64,000 nucleotides of DNA. Origin: Mycolicibacterium llatzerense (lineage in GTDB: Bacteria; Actinomycetota; Actinomycetes; Mycobacteriales; Mycobacteriaceae). This document shows positions 26,417 to 35,538 of this stretch, one piece after another; within the stretch, counting starts at the first letter, position 1, and each line of letters starts with the position of its first letter. Under the pieces are notes generated by a model. It was not told the DNA's origin. It saw only the letters and a program-made list of their open reading frames with translations, and searched no databases. The DNA lies in the NCBI RefSeq assembly GCF_000878195.1, contig NZ_JXST01000005.1, positions 124,001 through 188,000 on the forward strand, written 5' to 3'. The translations under genes were made by a program, and so were the position numbers.

Positions 26417-28006
26417 ATGTCTTCTATTACCTGTTCCCATTTGTCGTTTTCCTGGCCCGATGACACCGAGGTGTTCTCGGATCTGTCGTTCACCGTCGGC
26501 GCCGGCCGCACCGGACTGGTTGCCCCCAACGGCGCCGGGAAGAGCACACTGCTCAAACTCATCGCCGGAGAACTGCAGCCGACCGGCGGCGGCATAACCG
26601 TCGACGGGTCGGTGGGCTACCTGCCGCAGACGCTGCCGTTCGCCACCGACCTGACCGTCGCCGAAATGCTCGGGGTGGCAACCATTTTGGCCGCGCTCAC
26701 AGCGCTGGCGGATGGCGACGCGTCCGAGGCTGTCTTCGCCGCCATCGGCGACGAGTGGGACATCGAGGAACGCAGTGCGGCGCAGCTGGCGCGACTCGGC
26801 CTCGACGTCCCCCTCGACCGGGTGCTCGGCACGCTGTCCGGCGGAGAGGTGATCACTCTCGGGCTGGCCGCGCAGTTGCTGCGGCGGCCCGACGTCCTGC
26901 TGCTCGACGAACCCACCAACAACCTGGATGCCGCTGCACGACAACGGCTCTACGACGAACTCGACCGCTACCCGGGCGCCTTGCTGCTGATCAGCCACGA
27001 CCGTGCGCTGCTCGACCGGATGGATCGCATCGCCGAACTGCGCGACGGTGACGTCCAGTCCTACGGCGGGAATTTCACGGCGTACCAAGACGCGGTCGCC
27101 GACGCGCAACGTGCCGCCGCAGACGAGATGCGCAATGCGGAGTCGCAGCTCAAACTCCAGAAGCGCCAGATGCAGCAGGCCCGGGAACGCGCGGCCCGCA
27201 GAGCCGGCACCGCCGCCCGCAACCTGAAGGACGCCGGACTACCGAAAATCGTTGCCGGAAAGCTCAAACGCAATGCCCAGGAATCGGCCGGCCGCGCCGA
27301 CGAGGTCCATGCCCGCCGGGTCGACGACGCCCGGGCGCGCCTCGACGCAGCCGAACGCGCGGTGCGCGACGACGACGTCATCGCCCTCGATCTGCCGAAC
27401 ACGGAAGTCCCCGCGGGCCGTACCGTGCTGAGTGCGAGTGACCTGAACATCCTGCGTGGTGGTCGGATGCTGTTCGCCGACAACGGAATCGACCTCGACA
27501 TCCGCGGTCCGGAGCGCATCGCTCTGACCGGTCGCAACGGTGCGGGCAAGTCCACGCTGCTCCGGATGATCGACGGCGACATAGAGCCCGATGCCGGCAC
27601 CCTGACTCGCGGCGACGGCCGGGTCGCGTACCTGTCACAGCGCCTCGACCTGCTGGACGAGCAGCGCACGGTCTTGGAGAACCTGATGTCCTGGGCGCCG
27701 ACCCTCAGCATCACGCGGAGGCGGCACCTGCTGGCGCAATTCCTGTTCCAGGACAACAGGATCGACCTACCCGTATCGGTGCTCTCCGGCGGAGAGCGGC
27801 TGCGCGCGACGCTGGCCTGCGTGCTGTACGCCGAACCGGCGCCGCACCTGCTGCTGCTCGACGAACCGACGAACAACCTCGATCTGGTGAGCGTCGGGCA
27901 ACTGGAATCCGCGCTGAACGCCTACCGCGGCGCCTTCATCGTCGTCAGCCATGACGAACGATTCCTCGACGCGATCGGCATCGAGCGCCGGATGACGCTG
28001 CCCTAG
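26417..28006 (+). CDS. ABC-F family ATPase
   Basis: 529 residues with two ABC domains and no membrane segments. Domain 1: Walker [12 protein letters not shown], signature LSGGE, Walker B LLLDEPTNNLD. Then a charged linker (about 225-330, KLQKRQMQQARERAARR). Domain 2: TGRNGAGKSTLL, LSGGERLRATLA, LLLDEPTNNLDL. ABC-F proteins act at the ribosomal E site; some protect against antibiotics, others tune translation. Which applies here cannot be told from sequence. The ATG at 26417 begins the conserved start MSSITCSHLSFSW. It is convergent with the type VII substrate gene. Confidence 0.88.
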   Translation: MSSITCSHLSFSWPDDTEVFSDLSFTVGAGRTGLVAPNGAGKSTLLKLIAGELQPTGGGITVDGSVGYLPQTLPFATDLTVAEMLGVATILAALTALADGDASEAVFAAIGDEWDIEERSAAQLARLGLDVPLDRVLGTLSGGEVITLGLAAQLLRRPDVLLLDEPTNNLDAAARQRLYDELDRYPGALLLISHDRALLDRMDRIAELRDGDVQSYGGNFTAYQDAVADAQRAAADEMRNAESQLKLQKRQMQQARERAARRAGTAARNLKDAGLPKIVAGKLKRNAQESAGRADEVHARRVDDARARLDAAERAVRDDDVIALDLPNTEVPAGRTVLSASDLNILRGGRMLFADNGIDLDIRGPERIALTGRNGAGKSTLLRMIDGDIEPDAGTLTRGDGRVAYLSQRLDLLDEQRTVLENLMSWAPTLSITRRRHLLAQFLFQDNRIDLPVSVLSGGERLRATLACVLYAEPAPHLLLLDEPTNNLDLVSVGQLESALNAYRGAFIVVSHDERFLDAIGIERRMTLP

Positions 28007-28073
28007 CCCGGCCCGGGCCTGGGTAGGTCGGCGTTCGAGGCGCAGCCGTTCTGTACCCCCAGTTCGGTTGGCG

Positions 28074-28112
28074 CCCGTCAACTTTCATTGACCGTCAATG
28101 AAAGCTGACGGG
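28074..28112. terminator. Hairpin 1 between convergent genes
   Basis: 18-base arms (28074-28091 and 28095-28112) centred on CTTTCATTGA/TCAATGAAAG pair with one mismatch around a 3-base loop. It lies between the ABC-F stop (28006) and the leftward gene stop (28164). It is probably the first of two tandem terminators serving both strands. Confidence 0.65.
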
Positions 28113-28152
28113 TCCGGATCGCACCTGTCCTACAGACAGGTGCGGCCGGACC
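28111..28152. terminator. Hairpin 2 between convergent genes
   Basis: GGTCCGG-AT-CGCACCTGTC (28111-28129) pairs with GACAGGTGCG-G-CCGGACC (28135-28152) around a 5-base loop, 12 bases from the leftward stop codon. It overlaps hairpin 1 by two bases, so the two structures compete slightly at the junction. Confidence 0.65.
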
Positions 28153-28163
28153 AAGTACTACGG

Positions 28164-29006
28164 CTAAACGTCCTGCGGCCGGGTCTGGGCCGGGCGGCGC
28201 GGCGGGGGAGCCGTGCCTGCCGGCCCGGTCGCCGACTCCGCATCGGCGGCACCGGACTGACCGCGGTGCTCAACCGACAGAATCCGTTTGTCGTCCTCGC
28301 CCTTTTCGTGGCGCTCAGGGTCGCGGCGCTCCCGATCCCGGTCCCGGTCATCAGCGTCCGACTTATCTTGTTCCCCAACGGTATCCACGCCGCTGGGGTC
28401 GCTCAGTCCGCCGAGTCCGGCTCCCGCGGCGTGTCCGGCGCCGGCGCCGGCACCGTCGACCCCGCCCAGCCCGCCGAGCAGCCCACCCAATACGCCGCTG
28501 ACGCTCTGCGCCAACTGCCCAGGAATCTGACCCAACGACTGCGCCACACCTTGTGCGATCTGCCCGGCCTGCTGGCCTACCTGCCCGAGCGTCTGCGCCA
28601 CGTCACCACCACCGGCGGCCGGGCTGCCCGGCACTGCCGCCCCGAGGCCACCCGGCGTGCCGGCACTGACGCCACTGCCACCCCCTGGGATGCCCTCGGC
28701 TGCCGAGGACAGGCCACGCGCGCCCTGCTCGTCGCCGGCCCGGTAGGACTCGGCGGCGCGGTGCAACTGCTCGGACATCTGCTGGCCGGCCGCGCCCGTC
28801 GACTGCAGGATGTTGTCCCGCCGTGCCATGACCCCGCCGAGCGCCGAATTCATCCCGAAGGCGATCAACCCGTGTGTGGTCGCGGGGCCGACCGACTGCC
28901 CGAGGCCGCCGCCGTTCTGCAGCTGTCCGAGCCCCGCGGCGACTGCGTCGTGCACCCGGGCCATGCCCAGCACACCCTCGGTATTGACGTACAGCGGATC
29001 GCCCAT
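28164..29006 (-). CDS. EspC-like probable type VII (ESX) secretion substrate
   Basis: 280 residues from the ATG at 29006, preceded by GAGGGAG. Residues 1-100 are helical with no signal peptide and resemble EspC/DUF2580-type proteins; they carry the YxxxD secretion motif as SYRAGDEQG at about 88-96. The middle is Gly/Ala/Gln-rich (GQVGQQAGQIAQGVAQSLG; GGLLGGLGGVDG). The C-terminus is a charged run (RDRDRERRDPER) ending in a Pro/Arg tail. Export through an ESX system is inferred from motif and architecture. It follows the Rv1204c-like ATPase gene on the same strand (71-base gap). It may correspond to Rv1203c by position. Confidence 0.65.
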   Translation of the reverse strand: MGDPLYVNTEGVLGMARVHDAVAAGLGQLQNGGGLGQSVGPATTHGLIAFGMNSALGGVMARRDNILQSTGAAGQQMSEQLHRAAESYRAGDEQGARGLSSAAEGIPGGGSGVSAGTPGGLGAAVPGSPAAGGGDVAQTLGQVGQQAGQIAQGVAQSLGQIPGQLAQSVSGVLGGLLGGLGGVDGAGAGAGHAAGAGLGGLSDPSGVDTVGEQDKSDADDRDRDRERRDPERHEKGEDDKRILSVEHRGQSGAADAESATGPAGTAPPPRRPAQTRPQDV

Positions 29007-29077
29007 GACCTGCTCCCTCGATGACCTGTTGCGGTCAATCCTATGGCGGGTCGGACGACCGGCCGTGCGGCAAATGG

Positions 29078-30781
29078 TCAGGCGCGCTCGGCGGCGACCC
29101 CCGTCGCCACCGCGCGGGCCTGCCGGCCGAAGACGCAGTCGACGCTGACCCGGTCGAAACAGTCGGCGGCCCGGACATCGCCGAGGCGCGCCGCGTCGTG
29201 CAGGGCGCGCAGTGCCATGGCCGACTGGCCGCCCCGCTCGGCGGCGCGGAATGCCTCGCGGGCAGCGGCGACGGCGCCGTGCTGATCCCGCCGAGCCGCG
29301 TTGGTCCAGGCGCGGGCCAGCGCCAGTTCGGGGGCGAACAACATCGACTTCAGCCCGTGCCGAGCCTCGGCACGGGCCAGGGCGCGGCCGGCCTCGGCGG
29401 TCGCTCCGCGCCGGCCGAGCGCCTGCGCCAGCAGCATCCACGCCAGCGGACCCCACGAATATCCGGTGGGCGCCAGCACCTTTGCGGCATCGCCGAGCAG
29501 CTCGATCGCCGAGTCGAGCTCGCCTCGCGCAATCAACACGTCGGCCAGCAGCACCTCGCCGATGGCCCGCCCGGGTTGCTGCGACTGGGTGAAGTCGATC
29601 AACTCGTGGGCCAGTTCCTGAGCCTGGTCCGGTGCCCCGTCCAGCAAGAGGGCCGTCGTCTGCCCGAAGCCACTGGTGAACCGCAGCAACCCCGGCTGCC
29701 CGGCGGCGAGGGCACGTTCGGCGAAGGTGTCCACCTCGGTCAACCGGCCCGTGCGGGCGCAGCTCAGCGCCGCCGCCGATGCCGCCCAGCCGACGGCGGT
29801 GTCGCTCGGGTCGTCACTGGCCAGCACCGAGTCGGCCAGCTGCATGGCCCGGCCGAGATTGCCCGCGTTCATCGCGAACGTCGCAGACAGCGCGTCCAAC
29901 GTGACCTGCGCGGCCGGCGTCTGCACCCGGCTTCGGATGGTGCGCAGGAACGCCGTCGCGCGCTCGGGCTCGGACAGCATCCAGAACTGATTCGCCGCGC
30001 GGGGCAGCGCCCACGTCATCAATGCCGGCTCGGTCAGCGCCGCCGGATCGACCTCGGCCAGCACGGCATCGGCGTCCAGGCCGCGGCCCTGCCAGGCCAG
30101 CGCGTAGCTCAACGTCACCCGGGTGGCCAGGCCGCCGGCCGGCAGCGCCGCGCGACCCAGCCGTTCGGCCAACTCCAGATCGCCCAGGCGCAGGGCATCG
30201 TCGGCGGCGGCAGCCAGCTCGGCCACCCGCGCAGCGGCACCGCCGTCGAGGGCCCGCACTGCGCGCCGCAGCCGGGCGACGACGCCATCGCCGTCCAGTG
30301 GCGGCAGCTCCGGCGCCTCGAACTCAGCAGACGAGCCTGGCCCGTCAGCCGCCACCGGTACCACCAACCGGTCCCGCACCAACGACGAAATGCCCTCGGG
30401 CAGAGATTGATTCGCTTCCGCTGTCACGATGATCCGGGCCGCGCCGGACACCGCGAGCTGATACACCAGGGACGCCGAGAGCCGGTCGAGTAGATGCCCG
30501 TCATCGACGACCAGCAGCAGTCCCGTCCCGAGCGCCTCCCGCGCCGCTCGCAACACCTGCACCGTCCGCCCGGTCTCGGGCACCGTGAACAACCGCTCGA
30601 ACGCCGCGAACGGCACGCACGAATCGGCCGCGCTGCCGGCAATCCAGGCCGCTCGCTCGAACCCCGGTGCCAGCTCCTCGTACGCCGCCCGCGCCGCCGC
30701 GGTCTTGCCGGACCCACGGGCACCGGTCAGCAGCGCACCGGCCCCGGATTCGACGCCCGCTTTCAGCTGGCTGAGCACCAC
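29078..30781 (-). CDS. Rv1204c-like ATPase with TPR-like repeats
   Basis: 567 residues, near the length of Rv1204c. Walker A GARGSGKTAAA at about residues 20-30 and Walker B GLLLVVDDGHLL at about 87-98 give an NTPase domain. From about 180 on, the protein is alpha-helical with repeated Ala/Leu-rich hairpins, as in the STAND/LuxR-like ATPase group, but no C-terminal helix-turn-helix is visible. It may be a signalling or scaffold ATPase. The start at 30781 is divergent from the LOG gene with 53 bases between starts. Confidence 0.7.
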   Translation of the reverse strand: MVLSQLKAGVESGAGALLTGARGSGKTAAARAAYEELAPGFERAAWIAGSAADSCVPFAAFERLFTVPETGRTVQVLRAAREALGTGLLLVVDDGHLLDRLSASLVYQLAVSGAARIIVTAEANQSLPEGISSLVRDRLVVPVAADGPGSSAEFEAPELPPLDGDGVVARLRRAVRALDGGAAARVAELAAAADDALRLGDLELAERLGRAALPAGGLATRVTLSYALAWQGRGLDADAVLAEVDPAALTEPALMTWALPRAANQFWMLSEPERATAFLRTIRSRVQTPAAQVTLDALSATFAMNAGNLGRAMQLADSVLASDDPSDTAVGWAASAAALSCARTGRLTEVDTFAERALAAGQPGLLRFTSGFGQTTALLLDGAPDQAQELAHELIDFTQSQQPGRAIGEVLLADVLIARGELDSAIELLGDAAKVLAPTGYSWGPLAWMLLAQALGRRGATAEAGRALARAEARHGLKSMLFAPELALARAWTNAARRDQHGAVAAAREAFRAAERGGQSAMALRALHDAARLGDVRAADCFDRVSVDCVFGRQARAVATGVAAERA

Positions 30782-30834
30782 GATCCGATCCTATGGCTGA
30801 GCGCCGGACGGCACGGCTCGATTAGCGTTGTGCT

Positions 30835-31398
30835 GTGACAACCGAAAACGCCTATGCGGTCTGTGTCTACTGCGCCGCCGGTCCCCGTCATCCCGAATTG
30901 CTCACTCTCGCCGCCGACGTCGGCCGGGCCATCGCTGCGAAAGGCTGGACCCTGGTGTCCGGCGGCGGCAACGTCTCGGCGATGGGCGCCGTCGCCGACG
31001 GTGCCCGGGAGAACGGCGGCCGCACCGTCGGCGTCATCCCGAAGAAACTGGTGCACCGCGAGCTGGCCGACGTGAACGCCGCCGAATTGATCGTCACCGA
31101 CACCATGCGCGAGCGGAAGCAGATCATGGAGGACCGTTCCGACGCGTTCATTGCGTTGCCCGGCGGCATCGGCACCCTCGAGGAGTTCTTCGAGGCCTGG
31201 ACGGCCGGCTACCTCAACATGCACGACAAGCCGCTGGTGATGCTCGATCCGCACGGCCACTACGACGGCCTGCTGACCTGGCTGCACACGCTGGTCGACA
31301 CCGGATACGTGCAGCAGGCCGCGCTCGACCGGCTCGTGGTCGCCCGCGACGTCGAAGAGGCGATAGCTGCTTGTGCACCCGGTCACATCGCTCACTAG
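30835..31398 (+). CDS. LOG-family cytokinin riboside 5'-monophosphate phosphoribohydrolase
   Basis: 187 residues, equivalent to Rv1205. The family signature PGGIGTLEE and the preceding MRERKQIM arginine/lysine motif are intact. LOG enzymes release the free base from adenine-type nucleotide monophosphates; M. tuberculosis Rv1205 is known to make cytokinins. The GTG at 30835 starts the homology. fadD6 follows after 11 bases, so the two are probably cotranscribed. Confidence 0.88.
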   Translation: MTTENAYAVCVYCAAGPRHPELLTLAADVGRAIAAKGWTLVSGGGNVSAMGAVADGARENGGRTVGVIPKKLVHRELADVNAAELIVTDTMRERKQIMEDRSDAFIALPGGIGTLEEFFEAWTAGYLNMHDKPLVMLDPHGHYDGLLTWLHTLVDTGYVQQAALDRLVVARDVEEAIAACAPGHIAH

Positions 31399-31409
31399 GC
31401 TCACCACGC

Positions 31410-33191
31410 ATGAGTGACGACACTTCACGCACCGGCGTCGGCCTGCTGGACATCGCCAAGCAGCTGCCGGGCTTCCTGGCTGACGCTCCGGTGATCGCCC
31501 GGGGCCTGATCACCGGTTTCGGTGCCAGCCCGACGGCGAAGACATCGATCGGCAAGGTGTTCCAGGAACGCGCCGAAGCCAACAAGAACAAGGTCTTCAT
31601 CAAGTTCGACGACCAGCGCATCACCTACGGCCAGGCCAACGCAACCGTGAACCGCTACGCGGCGGTGCTGGCGGCCAAGGGCGTCGGGCCGGGCTCGGTC
31701 GTCGGCATCATGCTGCGCAACTCGCCGGACGCGGTGCTGCTGATGCTGGCGACGGTCAAGTGCGGCGCGATCGCCGGGATGATCAACTACAACCAGCGCG
31801 GCAACGTGCTGGCACACAGCCTGGGCCTGCTCGGCGCCAAGGTACTGGTCGCCGAAGCGGACTTCGTCGAGGCCGTCACCGAGTGCGGTGCCGATCCGGA
31901 GCTGACGCAGGGCCTGGTCTCGGTTGAGGAACTGCGCGAGCTCGCCGTCGGCCAGTCGACCGCCAACCCGGCGGGCACCAGCCAGATCCTGGCCAAGGAG
32001 AAGGCGTTCTACATCTTCACCTCGGGCACCACCGGCCTGCCGAAGGCCAGCGTCATGACGCACTACCGCTGGCTGCGCGCGCTCGGTGGGTTCGGCGGGC
32101 TGGGACTGCGCCTGAACAGCAGCGACACGCTGTACTGCTGCCTGCCGCTGTACCACAACAACGCCCTCACCGTCGCGACGTCGTCGGCCCTCAACGCCGG
32201 TGCCGCGCTGGCCCTGGGCAAGTCGTTCTCGGCCTCGCGCTTCTGGGACGAGGTCATCAAGTACGACGCCACCGCCTTCATCTACATCGGCGAGATCTGC
32301 GGGTACCTGCTGAATCAGCCGCCCAAGGCGACCGACCGGGCGCACAAGGTCCGGGTCATCGCCGGCAACGGTCTTCGCCCCGCGATCTGGGACGAGTTCA
32401 CCTCCCGCTTCGGCATCAAACGCGTATGCGAGTTCTACGCCGCCAGCGAGGGCAACACCGGCTTCGTCAACGTCTTCAACATCGACAAGACCACGGGCAT
32501 CTGCCCGTCGCCGGTCGTGTACGTCGAATACGACCTGGAGACCGGTGAGCCGGCCCGTGGCCCCAACGGCCGGCTGCGCAAGGTCAAGCGCGGCGAACCA
32601 GGCCTGCTGCTCAGCAAGGTCAACAACCTGCAGCCGTTCGACGGCTACACCGACAAGTCGGCCAGCGAGAAGAAGCTGGTGCGCAACGCGTTCAAGGACG
32701 GTGACGTCTGGTTCAACACCGGCGACCTCATGCGGTCGCAGGGCTTCGCGCACGCCGCGTTTGCCGACCGCCTCGGTGACACCTTCCGGTGGAAGGGCGA
32801 GAACGTCGCCACCACCGAGGTCGAGGCCGCGCTCGGTGGCGACGACCAGGTGGAGGAGTGCACCGTCTACGGCGTCGAGGTGCCGGGCTGCGGCGGCCGC
32901 GCCGGGATGGCGTCGGTGCAGCTGCGCGACGGTGCCGAATTCGACGGCGCCGCGCTGGCCAAGGCCGGCTTCGAGCATCTGCCGGCCTATGCGGTGCCGC
33001 TGTTCATCCGGATCGTGCCCGCGCTGGCGCACACCTCGACGTTCAAGAACCAGAAGGTCGACCTGCGCAAACAGGGCTACGGCGCCGAGGTTTCGGACCC
33101 GATCTACGTGCTGGCGGGGCGCGAGGACGGCTACGTGCCGTTCTACCCGGAGTACCCGGCCGAGGTGAAGGACGGCAAGAAGCCGCGCTAG
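31410..33191 (+). CDS. fadD6: Long-chain acyl-CoA synthetase FadD6
   Basis: 593 residues, close to Rv1206. It belongs to the FATP/very-long-chain branch of the ANL enzymes: IFTSGTTGLPKASVMTHYR is the ATP loop, YHNNA and EFYAASEGNTGF the adenylate site, WFNTGDLM and DRLGDTFRWKGENVAT the C-terminal hinge. It activates fatty acids to CoA thioesters, probably at the membrane during uptake. The ATG at 31410 fits MSDDTSRTGVG; the much longer frame upstream overlaps the LOG gene and is rejected. A large hairpin follows the stop. Confidence 0.92.
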   Translation: MSDDTSRTGVGLLDIAKQLPGFLADAPVIARGLITGFGASPTAKTSIGKVFQERAEANKNKVFIKFDDQRITYGQANATVNRYAAVLAAKGVGPGSVVGIMLRNSPDAVLLMLATVKCGAIAGMINYNQRGNVLAHSLGLLGAKVLVAEADFVEAVTECGADPELTQGLVSVEELRELAVGQSTANPAGTSQILAKEKAFYIFTSGTTGLPKASVMTHYRWLRALGGFGGLGLRLNSSDTLYCCLPLYHNNALTVATSSALNAGAALALGKSFSASRFWDEVIKYDATAFIYIGEICGYLLNQPPKATDRAHKVRVIAGNGLRPAIWDEFTSRFGIKRVCEFYAASEGNTGFVNVFNIDKTTGICPSPVVYVEYDLETGEPARGPNGRLRKVKRGEPGLLLSKVNNLQPFDGYTDKSASEKKLVRNAFKDGDVWFNTGDLMRSQGFAHAAFADRLGDTFRWKGENVATTEVEAALGGDDQVEECTVYGVEVPGCGGRAGMASVQLRDGAEFDGAALAKAGFEHLPAYAVPLFIRIVPALAHTSTFKNQKVDLRKQGYGAEVSDPIYVLAGREDGYVPFYPEYPAEVKDGKKPR

Positions 33192-33252
33192 CCCGACGGG
33201 CCGCTGATGGTGCCGGTGTGACTCCCGGGGCGATTGGCGGCCGTCGCGGGTA

Positions 33253-33310
33253 GCGAATGTGCCGTCAGCGCGCCCGTTTCGGCGGCTCCGCGCGCTGAGT
33301 GCACATTCGG
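33253..33310. repeat. Long interrupted hairpin after fadD6
   Basis: CGAATGTGC (33254-33262) pairs with GCACATTCG (33301-33309), and after a 3-base internal loop CAGCGCGC (33266-33273) pairs with GCGCGCTG (33290-33297). It lies between fadD6 and folP2, which run the same way. It could terminate fadD6 transcripts, or be one of the palindromic units scattered through mycobacterial genomes. Confidence 0.55.
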
Positions 33311-33342
33311 CGCGTCCGAGACTTCCGGTTAGCCTGGGAGCC

Positions 33343-34230
33343 GTGCAGTCCTCCGCAAGGGGCCAGTTCCTGGGTCGCCAGGTGGCCGGCGATCGCGCGC
33401 TGATCATGGCGATCGTCAACCGCACCCCGGATTCCTTCTATGACCGGGGGGCGACCTTCAGCGACGGCGCAGCCAAGGACGCAGCGCACCAGAAGATCGC
33501 CGACGGGGCCGACGTCATCGACATCGGCGGCGTCAAAGCCGGGCCGGGCAGCACCGTCGACGCCGACGAGGAGATCGCGCGCGTCGTGCCGTTCATCGAG
33601 TGGCTCCGCGGTGAGTACCCCGACCAATTGATCAGTGTCGACACCTGGCGGGCGAACGTGGCCAAGCAGGCCTGCGCGGCCGGAGCCGACCTGATCAACG
33701 ACACCTGGGCCGGCGCCGATCCCGGGCTGCCCGAGGTGGCTGCCGAATTCGGGGCCGGGCTGGTCTGCTCGCACACCGGCGGGGCAGTGCCGCGGACCCG
33801 GCCCTTTCGAGTGAATTACGGCGTCACCGAACGCGGTGTGGTGGACGACGTCATCGCCGAAGTGACCGCCGCGGCGGCGCATGCCGTTTCCGTGGGCGTC
33901 CGCAAGGACGCCATCCTGATCGACCCGACGCACGATTTCGGCAAGAACACTTACCACGGTCTTAGTTTGTTGCGCCACGTAAAAGATCTTGTAAATACCG
34001 GATGGCCAGTGCTGATGGCCCTGAGTAACAAGGATTTCGTAGGGGAGACTTTAGGAGTCGAACTGACCGAGCGCCTGGAGGGGACGCTGGCCGCGACGGC
34101 ACTTGCCGCCGCTGACGGCGCCGCCATGTTCCGGGTGCATGAGGTGGGCCCCACCCGGCGCGTCCTGGAAATGGTCGCGTCGATCCAGGGCGGGCGTCCA
34201 CCGAGCCGAACAGTGAGGGGACTCGCGTGA
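33343..34230 (+). CDS. folP2: Dihydropteroate synthase paralogue FolP2
   Basis: 295-residue TIM barrel equivalent to Rv1207. MAIVNRTPDSFYDRGATF replaces the usual FolP1 MGVLNVTPDSFSDGG segment, and VIDIGGVKAGPG, LISVDTWR and LINDTWAGADP are clear. M. tuberculosis FolP2 is reported to lack dihydropteroate synthase activity, so a folate role should not be assumed. The GTG at 33343 lies downstream of the hairpin. The stop overlaps the gpgS start (GTGA), linking it to that gene. Confidence 0.88.
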   Translation: MQSSARGQFLGRQVAGDRALIMAIVNRTPDSFYDRGATFSDGAAKDAAHQKIADGADVIDIGGVKAGPGSTVDADEEIARVVPFIEWLRGEYPDQLISVDTWRANVAKQACAAGADLINDTWAGADPGLPEVAAEFGAGLVCSHTGGAVPRTRPFRVNYGVTERGVVDDVIAEVTAAAAHAVSVGVRKDAILIDPTHDFGKNTYHGLSLLRHVKDLVNTGWPVLMALSNKDFVGETLGVELTERLEGTLAATALAAADGAAMFRVHEVGPTRRVLEMVASIQGGRPPSRTVRGLA

Positions 34231-35168
34231 CCCTAAGTCCTGAATTGACCGCAGAAGGCATCGCTCGCCATGCCTGGCTGGCCGAACGCAGCTGGAGCCG
34301 GCCGACGTGGACCATCGCCGAGCTCGAGGCCGCCAAGGCCGGCCGCACCGTCTCCGTCGTGCTGCCCGCGCTGAACGAGGAAGACACCGTCGCCGACGTC
34401 ATCGACAGCATCAGCCCGCTGCTGGGTGGCCTGGTCGACGAGTTGGTGGTCCTCGACTCCGGTTCGACCGACGAGACGGAACTGCGCGCCATCGAGGCCG
34501 GGGCGCGGGTCGTCAGCCGCGAACAGGCCCTGCCCGAGGTGCCGGTCCAGCCCGGCAAGGGCGAGGCCCTGTGGCGCTCGCTGGCGGCCACCACCGGCGA
34601 CATCGTCGTGTTCGTCGACTCCGACCTGCTCGACCCGGATCCGATGTTCGTGCCCAAGCTGCTCGGGCCGCTGCTGCTGGCCGACGGCGTGCATCTGGTC
34701 AAGGGTTTCTACCGGCGGCCGCTGAAGATCAGCGGCGGCGAGGACGCCAACGGCGGCGGCCGGGTAACTGAGCTCGTGGCGCGTCCGCTGCTGGCGTCCC
34801 TGCGGCCCGAGCTGACCTGCCTGCTGCAGCCGCTGGGCGGCGAGTACGCCGGTACCCGCGAGCTGCTGACGTCGGTCGGGTTCGCGCCGGGCTACGGCGT
34901 CGAGATCGGCCTGCTGATCGACACCTACGACAAGCTGGGCCTCGACGCCATCGCTCAGGTCAACCTCGGGGTGCGTACGCATCGCAACCGTCCGCTGACC
35001 GAGCTGGCCGCGATGAGCCGTCAGGTGATCGCCACCCTGCTGTCGCGCTGCGGCATCAGCGACTCCGGCGTCGGGCTGACCCAGTTCTTCCTCGACGGCG
35101 ACGCGTACACGCCGCGGACGTCGACGGTGTCGTTGATCGACCGTCCGGCGATGAACACCCTGCGCTGA
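34227..35168 (+). CDS. gpgS: Glucosyl-3-phosphoglycerate synthase GpgS
   Basis: 313-residue GT81 retaining glycosyltransferase, equivalent to Rv1208. It transfers glucose from UDP-glucose to 3-phosphoglycerate, the first step of methylglucose lipopolysaccharide synthesis. VSVVLPALNEEDTV binds the nucleotide, FVDSDLLDPDP carries the DxD-type metal motif, and GYGVEIGLLIDTYD is the acceptor region. It overlaps folP2 by 4 bases. The nearby glgM and glgC also handle activated glucose. Confidence 0.92.
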   Translation: MTLSPELTAEGIARHAWLAERSWSRPTWTIAELEAAKAGRTVSVVLPALNEEDTVADVIDSISPLLGGLVDELVVLDSGSTDETELRAIEAGARVVSREQALPEVPVQPGKGEALWRSLAATTGDIVVFVDSDLLDPDPMFVPKLLGPLLLADGVHLVKGFYRRPLKISGGEDANGGGRVTELVARPLLASLRPELTCLLQPLGGEYAGTRELLTSVGFAPGYGVEIGLLIDTYDKLGLDAIAQVNLGVRTHRNRPLTELAAMSRQVIATLLSRCGISDSGVGLTQFFLDGDAYTPRTSTVSLIDRPAMNTLR

Positions 35169-35205
35169 TCCCACTTTGTCGGTGCGATCCGGCAGGATCG
35201 TCGGT

Positions 35206-35538
35206 GTGACGCTGATTCTCATCTACCTCGTGGTGCTGATCCTGGTCGCGGTGGTGCTGTTCGCCCTGGGCACCGTGTTGTTCGGCCGCGGTGAGCAGCT
35301 GCCCCCGCTGGCGCGGGGCACCACAGCCACCGTGCTGCCCGCATCCGGTGTCACCGGCGCCGATGTCGATGCCGTGAAGTTCACGCAGACCCTGCGCGGC
35401 TACAAGACCAGCGAGGTCGACTGGGTGCTGGACCGGCTGGCGCAGGAGCTGGACTCGCTGCGCGGCGAGCTGGCCGTGCTACGTGCGCAGACCGCACCGC
35501 CTGAATCGCTCCTCACGTCCGCGGAAGCCGAGCAGTGA
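35206..35538 (+). CDS. DivIVA-domain membrane protein (Rv1209 homologue)
   Basis: 110 residues. One N-terminal membrane helix (TLILIYLVVLILVAVVLFAL) is followed by a short linker and a DivIVA-like segment, FTQTLRGYKTSEVDWVLDRL, then a coiled coil (ELDSLRGELAVLRAQ). DivIVA motifs of this type occur in polar growth/division proteins of actinobacteria; the exact role is unknown. The GTG at 35206 begins the membrane helix. The stop overlaps the tagA start (GTGA). Confidence 0.8.
   Translation: MTLILIYLVVLILVAVVLFALGTVLFGRGEQLPPLARGTTATVLPASGVTGADVDAVKFTQTLRGYKTSEVDWVLDRLAQELDSLRGELAVLRAQTAPPESLLTSAEAEQ

Noticed and set aside
31425..33425. Leftward open frame of 666 codons opposite fadD6
   Set aside because: fadD6 has all ANL motifs on the other strand. 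The antisense product has the Arg/Gly/Val composition of a GC-codon shadow.
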